From contig CAKVLI010000009.1 of NCBI GenBank assembly GCA_934757155.1, positions 1 through 61,048 of the forward strand: DNA of 61,048 nt, in the 5' to 3' direction. The notes below the pieces were generated by a model that did not search any database, was not told the origin of the DNA, and was given only the letters and a program-made list of their open reading frames with translations. Below, piece after piece: positions 53,710 through 61,048 of the stretch (positions are counted from its first letter, which is position 1; the number at the start of each line of letters is the position of its first letter). The stretch is from an uncultured Candidatus Melainabacteria bacterium. GTDB lineage: Bacteria; Cyanobacteriota; Vampirovibrionia; Gastranaerophilales; Gastranaerophilaceae. The translations under genes and the position numbers were made by a program.

Positions 53710-54459
53710 ATGATAAATGTAGCAGTTTGCGGTGCAAACGGAAAGATGGGAAAAGAAGTTGTAAAAGCCGTTGAAAACGCAGAAGATATGACTTTGGCAG
53801 CAAAAATTGATATTTTTAACGGCGAATTTGCCACTATAAAAGATGCACATGACTCAGTAAAAATTGATATTCTTGTCGATTTTACACAACCTGCATCAAT
53901 ATATGAAAACGCTCTCTATTGTCTAAACAACGGTATAAATATTGTCATTGGTACAACCGGTTTATCAGATTTTCAAATTGCAGAATTGAAGTCTTTGAGT
54001 GAAAAAAATAGCTTAGGCTGCCTTATTGCACCGAATTTTTCTACCGGAGCTGTATTGTTAATGATATTTTCCAAAATGGCATCAAAATATTTCAAAAACG
54101 CTGAGATTATTGAACTTCACCATAATCAAAAAAAGGACGCTCCTTCAGGCACTGCGGTTAAAACAGCTTTAATGATGGGTGAAAATAATCCGGATTTTAC
54201 ACAAGGTAATTGTCCTGAAAAAGAGACTATTGAAGGTGCTCGCGGTGCTGATGCTTACAGCAATATTCACATCCATTCAGTAAGACTTCCCGGTTATATT
54301 GCATCTCAAGAGGTTTTATTTGGTTCAGAAGGTCAAATACTTACAATTAAGCATGATTCAATGAACAGAGAATGTTATATGCCTGGGGTTTTAATGGCTG
54401 TAAGATATATAAGTGAAAACAAAAAATTTGTTTATGGACTTGAAAACATAATGGAATAG
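53710..54459 (+). CDS. dapB: 4-hydroxy-tetrahydrodipicolinate reductase
   Basis: A 249-residue enzyme of lysine/diaminopimelate synthesis, needed for peptidoglycan. The NAD(P) motif VAVCGANGKMGKEV and the active-site ELHHNQKKDAPSGTA are visible. It heads a long plus-strand run of envelope genes. Confidence 0.95.
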   Translation: MINVAVCGANGKMGKEVVKAVENAEDMTLAAKIDIFNGEFATIKDAHDSVKIDILVDFTQPASIYENALYCLNNGINIVIGTTGLSDFQIAELKSLSEKNSLGCLIAPNFSTGAVLLMIFSKMASKYFKNAEIIELHHNQKKDAPSGTAVKTALMMGENNPDFTQGNCPEKETIEGARGADAYSNIHIHSVRLPGYIASQEVLFGSEGQILTIKHDSMNRECYMPGVLMAVRYISENKKFVYGLENIME

Positions 54460-54479
54460 TTGTTATTGGAGAGAAATTA

Positions 54480-55496
54480 ATGAGAAAAGCAAATATTGCA
54501 ATACTTGGTGCAACGGGCGTTGTTGGAAGAGAAATTACTAAAATTACGGATGAATTGGGTGTTGAATTTGAGACAATCAAATTCCTCTCAAGTGCTAAGA
54601 GTGCAGGTTCAAAAATTCAATTCAGAGGTAAAGAATATACTGTAGAAGAAGCTGCACCTGAATCTTTTGACGGAGTAAATATTGTTATGGCATCTGCAGG
54701 AGGTTCAACCAGTCAAAAATTTGCTCCTGAAATTGTAAAACGCGGCGGGGTTTTGATTGACAATTCATCAGCTTTCCGTATGGATAAAGATGTACCGCTT
54801 GTTATATCAGGTGTTAATGACGAGGATTTGAGAACTCACAAAGGAATTATTTCAAATCCAAATTGCTCAACTTCACAATTAATGCTTGTTTTGGAGCCTT
54901 TGAATAAAAAATTCGGTATAAAAAGACTGCTTGTGTCAACTTATCAAGCTGTTTCCGGAGCTGGTTTGGCTGCGATTAATGAATTAAAAGCTGATACTGA
55001 AGCAAACTTAAAGGGTGAAAAATTCGATAATGTATGTTTTAAAAAGCCAATATCCTTCAACGTAATCCCTCAAATTGACGTATTTTGCGAAAATGGTTAC
55101 ACAAAAGAAGAGATGAAGGTTGTGAACGAAACAAGAAAAATCCTGCACTTATCAGAAAATGTGCCGATTTCCTGTACAGCGGCTCGTGTTCCTGTGTTTA
55201 ACGGTCACTCAGAAGCTGTTGATGTTGAATTTGAACGAAAGGTTGAACCGGATGAAGTTCGTGAAATCTTGAAAAATTCTTTCGGGGTTAAAGTTATTGA
55301 TAATCCTGAAAATTACGAATATCCTACAACGCGTGACGCGAGCGGAGTTAACCCTGTTTTTGTCGGTCGTATAAGAAAGAATTTGGCGTTTGAAAACGGT
55401 ATTTCATTATGGTGTGTAGCAGATAATCTTAGAATCGGTGCAGCTTTAAACACTGTTAGAATCTGTAAAAAAGTTATAGAAATGGGGCTTTATTAA
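54480..55496 (+). CDS. asd: Aspartate-semialdehyde dehydrogenase
   Basis: A 338-residue enzyme producing aspartate semialdehyde for lysine, threonine and methionine. The cofactor motif AILGATGVVGREI and the catalytic Cys in SNPNCSTSQLML are visible. It lies 20 bases after dapB, which uses the same branch, and overlaps the next start by one base. Confidence 0.95.
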   Translation: MRKANIAILGATGVVGREITKITDELGVEFETIKFLSSAKSAGSKIQFRGKEYTVEEAAPESFDGVNIVMASAGGSTSQKFAPEIVKRGGVLIDNSSAFRMDKDVPLVISGVNDEDLRTHKGIISNPNCSTSQLMLVLEPLNKKFGIKRLLVSTYQAVSGAGLAAINELKADTEANLKGEKFDNVCFKKPISFNVIPQIDVFCENGYTKEEMKVVNETRKILHLSENVPISCTAARVPVFNGHSEAVDVEFERKVEPDEVREILKNSFGVKVIDNPENYEYPTTRDASGVNPVFVGRIRKNLAFENGISLWCVADNLRIGAALNTVRICKKVIEMGLY

Positions 55497-55966
55497 TGGA
55501 AAAAGTTGTTACTAAAGATGAAATAATAAAAATTGTTCGGCAAGGACAAGCAGATGGTAAAACTTTTGCTGCGACAAACGGATGTTTTGATATTTTGCAT
55601 GTGGGTCATGTGAGATATTTACAAAAATCTAAGGCTTGCGCGGATTATTTGATTGTTATGTTAAATTCAGACAGCTCTGTAAAGGCTTTGAAAGGTGAAG
55701 GAAGACCGATAAATTGTGAGGAAGATAGAGCCGAATTGTTAAGCGCTTTGAGCTGTGTTGATTATGTGGTATTATTTGAAGAGAAGTCTCCTGCAAAATT
55801 ATTGGGGGACATCAAACCGGATGTTTACACAAAGGGAGCGGATTATACTCTGGAAACATTACCTGAACGTGATGTTGTTCTCGAAAAAAATATTAAGGTT
55901 GAATTTATTGAATTTGTTCAAGGTAAATCAACTACAAACGTTATAAATAAAATTAATTCTAAATAG
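55496..55966 (+). CDS. rfaE2: D-glycero-beta-D-manno-heptose 1-phosphate adenylyltransferase
   Basis: A 156-residue nucleotidyltransferase matching the C-terminal (HldE2) domain as a stand-alone protein. The HxGH motif is in NGCFDILHVGHVRYL, with KGADY and VEFIEFVQGKSTTNVI downstream. It activates heptose for the LPS core. The kinase half (hldA) is not in the window. Confidence 0.93.
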   Translation: MEKVVTKDEIIKIVRQGQADGKTFAATNGCFDILHVGHVRYLQKSKACADYLIVMLNSDSSVKALKGEGRPINCEEDRAELLSALSCVDYVVLFEEKSPAKLLGDIKPDVYTKGADYTLETLPERDVVLEKNIKVEFIEFVQGKSTTNVINKINSK

Positions 55967-55986
55967 ATAAGATAAAGGAGTTTATT

Positions 55987-57084
55987 ATGAAAACATTTAC
56001 ATTGGAACAGATTGCGCAGATTACCGGCGGATTGCTTTCAAAAGAAAAAGATGTTGCGATTACTAATATTGCACCGCCTATGTTGGCTGATGAAAACACT
56101 TTGGCACTTGCTCTTGGCGAAGATGAAATCGCTAATCTTGCAAATACCAAAGCAAAAGCAGCTTTAGTACCTTTGGGTGTAAACATTGACGGATTTACAA
56201 CTATTGAAGTTGAAAGACCACGTCTTGCAATGATGAAATTAATCACAATGTTCTATGAAGAACCGCATGTTAATTCAGGTGTTCACCCTACTGCAGTAGT
56301 TCATCCTTCTGCAAAATTAGGTCAAAATGTTTCTTTGGGTGCAAATGTTGTTGTAGGTGAAAATGCTCAAATTGGCGACAACACAAAGATTTTACCTAAC
56401 TGCTACATCGGAAACGGTGCTGTTATCGGTCAAAAATGTTTCTTCCATGCAGGAGTTAATATCGGCGACAGAGTAAAAGTCGGTAATGACGTTATATTGC
56501 ACCACGGAGTTTCATTAGGTGCTGACGGATTCAGCTTTGTTACAGAAAATCCGAACAACATTGAACAAGCAAGAAAAGACGGTGAAATTCGTGAAAATGA
56601 TGTTGAACAAGTTATTTTCAAGATTCCTTCAATCGGTTCTGTAGTAATCGGTAACAATGTTGAAATTGGTGCTAATACTGCAATTGACAGAGGAACTATT
56701 GAAAACACTGTTATTGGTGATAATACAAAAATCGACGACTTAGTTATGATTGGTCATAACTGTAGAGTTGGTAAAGGCTGTATGATTGTTTCACAAGTCG
56801 GTATTGCAGGCAGCTGTGTCATCGGTGACAGAGTTGTTATTGCAGGTCAAGCAGGTCTTGCAGACCACATTCAAATTGGCAGCGATACAATTATTGCGGC
56901 ACAATCAGGCGTAACTAAGAGTTTCCCTGAAAAATCAATCGTTGTAGGTGCGCCGGCTGTTCCTAGAAAAGAATTTATTAAACAGCTAAAAATTATGAAG
57001 GATGCAGGCGAACTTATTGCAAAATTCAAGAAATATGAACCGCTTTTGAAAACATTTGAAGAAGGACATGAGTCTGAGGCGTAA
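55987..57084 (+). CDS. lpxD: UDP-3-O-acylglucosamine N-acyltransferase
   Basis: A 365-residue lipid A enzyme of the left-handed beta-helix type, with many hexapeptide repeats (for example IGDNTKI, VVIGNNVEIG). The catalytic His is in LHHGVSLGADGF. Standard length, good ribosome site (AAAGGAG). It adds the N-linked acyl chain after LpxC. Confidence 0.95.
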   Translation: MKTFTLEQIAQITGGLLSKEKDVAITNIAPPMLADENTLALALGEDEIANLANTKAKAALVPLGVNIDGFTTIEVERPRLAMMKLITMFYEEPHVNSGVHPTAVVHPSAKLGQNVSLGANVVVGENAQIGDNTKILPNCYIGNGAVIGQKCFFHAGVNIGDRVKVGNDVILHHGVSLGADGFSFVTENPNNIEQARKDGEIRENDVEQVIFKIPSIGSVVIGNNVEIGANTAIDRGTIENTVIGDNTKIDDLVMIGHNCRVGKGCMIVSQVGIAGSCVIGDRVVIAGQAGLADHIQIGSDTIIAAQSGVTKSFPEKSIVVGAPAVPRKEFIKQLKIMKDAGELIAKFKKYEPLLKTFEEGHESEA

Positions 57085-57086
57085 GA

Positions 57087-57923
57087 ATGGTAACAATTAA
57101 GTCAGAAATAAAAACATCAGGCAATTCTTTGATGAAAAACAAACTCTGTGAGGTTGTAATAAAGCCTTCCAGAGGCGGGAAAATCAGAATTTTTTCTAAA
57201 GGTTCTGACGTATGTTTCAACGCGGATATTGATAATTTGTATTCCACAGATCACTGTGTAACCTTGTGTAGCAAGGAGCACAGGAATTTGTTGGGTGATT
57301 ACAAATACAAAGCAATGCTCTGTGAACACTTTATGGCGGCTTGCGCTATCTGCAAAATAGATTCAATCGATGTTTATTTGTCCGAAACAGAGTTCCCGAT
57401 TCTTGACGGAAGTTCAAAAGTTTGGGTAGAACTCTTCAAAAATGCAGGTATAGAGGGTACAAATAACGAATTGTACACTGTTTCCGAACCTGTATATTAT
57501 TTGAACGGCAAAACGAGCTTAGTTGTTCTTCCTGCAAAAGAGCTCTATATCTCTTATGCTGTCAATTATGACCATCCTGATTTGACAAATCGTTGGGTAG
57601 CTCTGGATTTGAATAATTTGCAAGAAATTATTGAAGCAAGAACTTTCGGTTTTTACAAGGACTTGAAAAAGTACCAAATGCTCGGTTTTGCTAAAGGGGT
57701 TACTATTGACAATACAGTTGGACTTAAAGATGTAGGTTTTACAACTGAATTGCGCTCAGAAAGTGAGCCTATCAAACACAAAATTCTTGATTTATTTGGA
57801 GATTTTTATTTGACTGGGGTTTCACCTCTGAATATGCGCGCTCAAATTCTTGTAAAAGAAGCCGGTCATACTGTTCATACAAAAGTTGCTCAAATGCTTA
57901 AAAATAAATTAGTTAAAATATAG
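57087..57923 (+). CDS. lpxC: UDP-3-O-acyl-N-acetylglucosamine deacetylase
   Basis: A 278-residue zinc enzyme making the committed step of lipid A synthesis. Zinc ligands are H81 (in CEHFMAAC), H231 and D235 (in KHKILDLFGDF), and a C-terminal His in KEAGHTVHTK fits the catalytic base. It starts 2 bases after lpxD. Confidence 0.93.
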   Translation: MVTIKSEIKTSGNSLMKNKLCEVVIKPSRGGKIRIFSKGSDVCFNADIDNLYSTDHCVTLCSKEHRNLLGDYKYKAMLCEHFMAACAICKIDSIDVYLSETEFPILDGSSKVWVELFKNAGIEGTNNELYTVSEPVYYLNGKTSLVVLPAKELYISYAVNYDHPDLTNRWVALDLNNLQEIIEARTFGFYKDLKKYQMLGFAKGVTIDNTVGLKDVGFTTELRSESEPIKHKILDLFGDFYLTGVSPLNMRAQILVKEAGHTVHTKVAQMLKNKLVKI

Positions 57924-57935
57924 AAGGAGAAAATT

Positions 57936-58376
57936 ATGACAGAAGAAATTTTAACATTTGATACCATGCAAATCATGGAAATGATTCCGCACAGATATCC
58001 ATTCCTGTTAGTTGATAGAATTACGGAATGTGTTCCGGGTAAATATGCAAAAGGGTATAAAAACTTGACTATGAACGAAGAATTCTTCCAAGGTCACTTC
58101 CCAAATAATCCTATTATGCCCGGCGTACTTCAATTAGAAGCTTTGGCACAATGCTCAGCTCCTGTATTGATGTGTCTTCCGGAATACAAAGGTAAATTGA
58201 CGCTTTATGCAGGTGCTGATAATGTTAGATGGAAAAACATTGTAAGACCTGGTGACAGATTGGATATGCATATTGAGTTAACAAAGGTAAAAGGTCCTAT
58301 CTGCAAATGCCATGGAACAGGGTATGTTGACGGTAAAGTAGCTATTGAAGCAGACATTACTGTTGCATTGAAATAG
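57936..58376 (+). CDS. fabZ: 3-hydroxyacyl-ACP dehydratase FabZ
   Basis: A 146-residue hot-dog-fold enzyme of fatty-acid elongation. The catalytic His and Glu are in GHFPNNPIMPGVLQLEALAQ, and PHRYPFLLVDRI is the family start. It shares 3-hydroxyacyl-ACP with the lipid A enzymes, which explains the clustering. lpxA, often the next gene, is not here. Confidence 0.96.
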   Translation: MTEEILTFDTMQIMEMIPHRYPFLLVDRITECVPGKYAKGYKNLTMNEEFFQGHFPNNPIMPGVLQLEALAQCSAPVLMCLPEYKGKLTLYAGADNVRWKNIVRPGDRLDMHIELTKVKGPICKCHGTGYVDGKVAIEADITVALK

Positions 58377-58384
58377 TTTTTTAT

Positions 58385-58407
58385 AGAGCCTCGCTTGCGA
58401 GGCTCTT
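58385..58407 (+). terminator. Hairpin after fabZ, weak T-run
   Basis: AGAGCCTCG/CGAGGCTCT stem with a CTTG loop, followed by TTAATAAT rather than a clean T-run. Likely a partial terminator. Confidence 0.65.
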
Positions 58408-58423
58408 AATAATATGATACAAT
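58395..58423 (+). promoter_or_regulatory. Predicted rpiB promoter inside the fabZ hairpin
   Basis: TTGCGA (58395-58400) lies in the loop and right arm of the hairpin. After 17 bases comes TACAAT (58418-58423) preceded by TGA, an extended -10. Confidence 0.5.
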
Positions 58424-58452
58424 TATTAAGAAATATTACAGAGGGCAAATAG

Positions 58453-58887
58453 TTGGCTGAGAAAATTATTATTGGTTCTGATCACGGCGGGTTTAGGTTA
58501 AAGAATGATATCATCGCTCATCTTAAAGATAAGGGTTTCGATGTTGTTGATATGGGTTGTGAAACCGAGGAGTCTTGCGATTATCCTCCGATTGCGCAAG
58601 CTGTTGCAAAATCTGTTTTGAGTGATAATGTCAGAGGCATTTTGGTTTGTGGAACAGGAATTGGCATGAGTATTTCAGCTAACCGCTGTAAAGGGATAAG
58701 AGCTTCTCTTTGCTCAGATACTTTTTCAGCCAGAATGACAAGGATGCATAATAACTCAAATATTCTTTGTTTAGGTCAAAGAGTTTTAGGAACAGGCTTA
58801 GCGTTAGATATTGTCGACATATGGCTTGATACAGAGTTTGAAGGTGGCAGGCACCAAAGACGAATAGATATGATTGAGAGGATTTAA
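58453..58887 (+). CDS. rpiB: Ribose-5-phosphate isomerase B
   Basis: A 144-residue sugar-phosphate isomerase of the RpiB/LacAB family. Motifs GSDHGGFRLKN and CGTGIGMSISANRCKGIRA are visible. The start is a TTG at 58453 with a GAGGG ribosome site 7 bases upstream. Its stop overlaps the rsfS start (ATGA). Confidence 0.93.
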   Translation: MAEKIIIGSDHGGFRLKNDIIAHLKDKGFDVVDMGCETEESCDYPPIAQAVAKSVLSDNVRGILVCGTGIGMSISANRCKGIRASLCSDTFSARMTRMHNNSNILCLGQRVLGTGLALDIVDIWLDTEFEGGRHQRRIDMIERI

Positions 58888-59282
58888 TGACAGAGGAAAT
58901 ATCTTCATACAAGTTTGCATGTGTTATTGCAAGAATTTTAGACGAAAAAATTGCAAAAGATATTTCTATCTTGAATATCAGCAATGTATCTTCTTTTGCA
59001 GATTATTTCGTGTTGTGTTCAGCACAAACTAATACGCAAGTCAAAGCTTTGACAGAAAACCTTTCAGAGAAAATTAAGTCAACTTTTGGCAGATTACCTC
59101 TGGGAAAAGAAAATGATGTTCGTAACCGTTGGAATTTGATTGATTACGGGGATGTGGTTGTTCATATTCTGCATCAAGATGATAGAGAAGCTTATGCAAT
59201 AGAGAAATTTTGGAATCATGCGTTTAGCATTCCACAAGAAACATGGTTAAAAGAATCTGAAGAATACTCTGAATACAAGTAA
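58887..59282 (+). CDS. rsfS: Ribosomal silencing factor RsfS
   Basis: A 131-residue protein of the RsfS/Iojap family, which binds the large ribosomal subunit and blocks joining in starvation. The core is DISILNISNVSSFADYFV and RWNLIDYGDVVVHIL. Normal length and start, coupled to rpiB. Confidence 0.94.
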   Translation: MTEEISSYKFACVIARILDEKIAKDISILNISNVSSFADYFVLCSAQTNTQVKALTENLSEKIKSTFGRLPLGKENDVRNRWNLIDYGDVVVHILHQDDREAYAIEKFWNHAFSIPQETWLKESEEYSEYK

Positions 59283-59294
59283 GAAAGTGTTGTT

Positions 59295-60365
59295 ATGGAT
59301 AAGAAAGAGATAGAAAAAGCTATAGAAAAAACCGTTTTGAAAATGGCATTAGAGCCAAACAATACGGAACATTATCATGAACTTGCAAAATACTATGCAA
59401 TGGATAATCAATTTGAGAAGGTAATTTCAGTTTATGAAAGCCTTTTGAACATTGATCCTAAAGATATTCAAACATTGCTTAACCTTGGCAGTATTTGGTT
59501 CTATGCAAAAGAATACAAAAAGGCTTTGAAATGCTTTAATGAAGCGATGTTAGTAAATCCAAGCAATTATCTAGTCTATTATAATATGGCGAATACTTAT
59601 GCTGAGATGAAAAACTTTTCTAAGGCATTGCATTATTATTCAAGAACATTGGATTTCAATTCGCAAGATCCTGAAGTCTATAATGCTATAGCTCTTTTGT
59701 ATCACGATTTTGAAGACTTTGTTGAAGCAAGAGCATATTATGAGAAAGCACTCTCAATTGATCCAAATAATTTGACTGCGCTTGTCGATTTAGGAAATGT
59801 TTGCTTTAAACTGTTTGACTACAAACATGCGTTAGAATATTATTACAAGGTATTTGAGCTTGCACCTGATAATAAGACTGTTGCTCTTTGTATTGCAAAT
59901 ACTCTTTCTGTAACAAAAGACAAAAATAAATGCTATGAGTACTTTGTTAAGGCAATTGCTTTGGATGGAGATAACTATAAGGCTTACATTTGTTATGCAA
60001 TAGCAAAATCAGATTTCAAAGATTACAAGGATGCAATAGAATTATATAAAAAGGCTATTGAAATTAATCCGAAAGAAGTCAATGCTTATATTCTGCTCGG
60101 CAACTTGTATTCTAATATGAAAATGTATAGTGAAGCAGAAGAACAATATAGAGAAGCTCTAAAGATTAACAAACTTGATCCGAGTATCTTTGTTCTTATT
60201 GCAAATGTATATTATATGAACAATGAAATTGAACGTTCTATATATTCATATCGTGCAGCAGTGAACTTAAGACCAGAAAACGATGAATATAAGTTAGTAT
60301 TCATTCAGGTTTTGGATGACTATATACAAGAAGCAAGAAAGAGTGACTTAGTTGCCAGTTTCTAA
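59295..60365 (+). CDS. TPR-repeat protein
   Basis: A 356-residue protein made almost entirely of tetratricopeptide repeats (about nine; for example YVSRT-like A helices, DPEVYNAIALLYHDFEDFVEA). No signal peptide or membrane helix, so a cytoplasmic scaffold. Partners unknown. Its end overlaps the next gene by 14 bases, suggesting the two proteins function together. Confidence 0.9.
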   Translation: MDKKEIEKAIEKTVLKMALEPNNTEHYHELAKYYAMDNQFEKVISVYESLLNIDPKDIQTLLNLGSIWFYAKEYKKALKCFNEAMLVNPSNYLVYYNMANTYAEMKNFSKALHYYSRTLDFNSQDPEVYNAIALLYHDFEDFVEARAYYEKALSIDPNNLTALVDLGNVCFKLFDYKHALEYYYKVFELAPDNKTVALCIANTLSVTKDKNKCYEYFVKAIALDGDNYKAYICYAIAKSDFKDYKDAIELYKKAIEINPKEVNAYILLGNLYSNMKMYSEAEEQYREALKINKLDPSIFVLIANVYYMNNEIERSIYSYRAAVNLRPENDEYKLVFIQVLDDYIQEARKSDLVASF

Positions 60366-60756
60366 AAAACCTTATCCAATTGAAAGAATTCTATCTGCTG
60401 CTACTTATTTAACAGCAGGCGGTGTTGGTTTTGTGTGGCTGATTATAGCTGCTTTCACTAAGAAACATGTTACGCAGTTTTTGATGTATCACATTTTACA
60501 ATCAATTTTCGTATCAATACTTTTCTTTTTAATATCAATATTAGGTGAATTAATTTTTATGATTCTGTATAGAATTCCGCTTATAAATGCTATTCCGTAT
60601 TTAATTAACTTACCTTTACCATTCTTGTTTGATCTTTCTATAATTCAAACATTAACTACGACTGTAATTTTATATTTGGCAATTACTGCGGGTCTGGGTT
60701 ATTACAGCTATTTACCATGGGTCTCAGATATTATTAGACAAAATACCGGAAGATAA
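60352..60756 (+). CDS. Tic20/DUF4870-like membrane protein
   Basis: A 134-residue protein with about four hydrophobic segments. ERILSAATYLTAGG followed by FLMYHILQSIFVSILFF matches the Tic20-like/DUF4870 pattern seen in cyanobacteria. The start is a TTG at 60352 overlapping the TPR gene; a GAAAGAG site lies upstream. Role unknown. Confidence 0.7.
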   Translation: MPVSKKPYPIERILSAATYLTAGGVGFVWLIIAAFTKKHVTQFLMYHILQSIFVSILFFLISILGELIFMILYRIPLINAIPYLINLPLPFLFDLSIIQTLTTTVILYLAITAGLGYYSYLPWVSDIIRQNTGR

Positions 60757-60767
60757 AAAAATTAATT

Positions 60768-61048
60768 CATCGGTGCGTAGCACCCTACCAACTTGAACCC
60801 ATTAGTAGTCTGTTCAAAAGGAATACCTGTAGGTGTTATTCATGCTAGTAAGTTAGTCTAATGTATTCCGTCCCACGGTTAAAACCGCCTGTGCAATCAA
60901 AGATTGCTACGCGAGTAACTTCAACTAGCTCGAACAACCTCTTAGGCTGTTCAAAAGGAATACCAGTAGAAGTTATTCATGTTAGTAAGTTTGTCTAATG
61001 TATTCCGCCCCTTATCTACGTGCGTAGCACAAAAAGAAGCTTGAGCAT
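60768..61048. repeat. Direct-repeat array at the window edge
   Basis: A 61-base unit occurs at 60810-60870 and 60947-61007 (137 apart) with about seven differences. Each unit is bounded by GGAATAC and GTATTCC. GTGCGTAGCAC occurs at 60773-60783 and 61020-61030 on either side. No gene is supported and the array may continue beyond the window. Confidence 0.8.

Noticed and set aside
60810..61007. CRISPR array
   Set aside because: Only two diverged 61-base units 137 bases apart with inverted ends; no short regular repeats or unique spacers and no cas genes.

Overview
This A+T-rich window most likely comes from a non-photosynthetic cyanobacterial relative of the Vampirovibrionia/Melainabacteria type, probably a gut Gastranaerophilales. 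Reasons: it carries Ycf23 (9545-10303), a Ycf45-like AAA/R3H protein (7285-8859) and a Tic20/DUF4870-like membrane protein (60352-60756), families typical of cyanobacteria and algal plastids, but no photosynthesis genes. It also carries lipid A and heptose genes (an outer membrane), TonB/ExbBD, an RND efflux pump, prepilin-type proteins and a flagellar export core. The assignment rests on recognition of protein families, not on a phylogeny.

Layout. 1-8.9 kb (minus): the flagellar export core fliP-fliQ-fliR-flhB-flhA, a YcgR-like PilZ protein, a small membrane protein and the 5' part of leuS, preceded by the AAA/R3H gene. 9.1-10.3 kb (minus): a small acidic protein and Ycf23. 10.4-15.4 kb (plus): a PDZ-less Deg-type protease, two paralogous exported proteins with a VirB10/TrbI-like pattern, then tonB, exbB and two exbD genes. 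15.4-17.5 kb (minus): DNA polymerase III delta-prime and delta. 17.8-24.9 kb (plus): small unknowns and a complete tripartite RND pump. 24.9-26.6 kb: a membrane protein and divergent pnuC. 26.6-32.5 kb (minus): five prepilin-like genes behind one good promoter. 32.7-41.9 kb: NAGPA-type phosphodiester glycosidase, a short amino-acid decarboxylase and SpeD (polyamines), RNase HI, a large M16 protease, tyrA and proA.

42.0-44.5 kb is the accessory region: a tRNA-Arg whose 3' end and terminator are repeated three times, the last two copies flanking about 2 kb of scrambled Mu-like prophage fragments (transposase pieces, baseplate spike, gp25, gpI). 44.6-51.3 kb: HU, an iron alcohol dehydrogenase with a MarR regulator, a tRNA-Val with odd duplicated 5' ends, queE, a J-domain protein, an exported thioredoxin-like protein, rfbA and a DUF559 protein. 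51.3-53.7 kb: repeat-rich spacers around a large Ala/Lys-rich protein of unknown function. 53.7-60.8 kb (plus): dapB, asd, rfaE2, lpxD, lpxC, fabZ, rpiB, rsfS, a TPR protein and the Tic20-like protein, a cell-envelope and housekeeping run. The window ends in a repeat array.

The most notable points are the prepilin operon, in which three proteins share an undescribed-looking domain ending in a C-terminal Trp; the VirB10-like pair beside TonB/ExbBD; several promoters whose -10 box lies only 6-8 bases before the start codon (predicted leaderless mRNAs); and the tRNA-Arg repeat/Mu remnant locus. No CRISPR array, rRNA or intact mobile element was seen.
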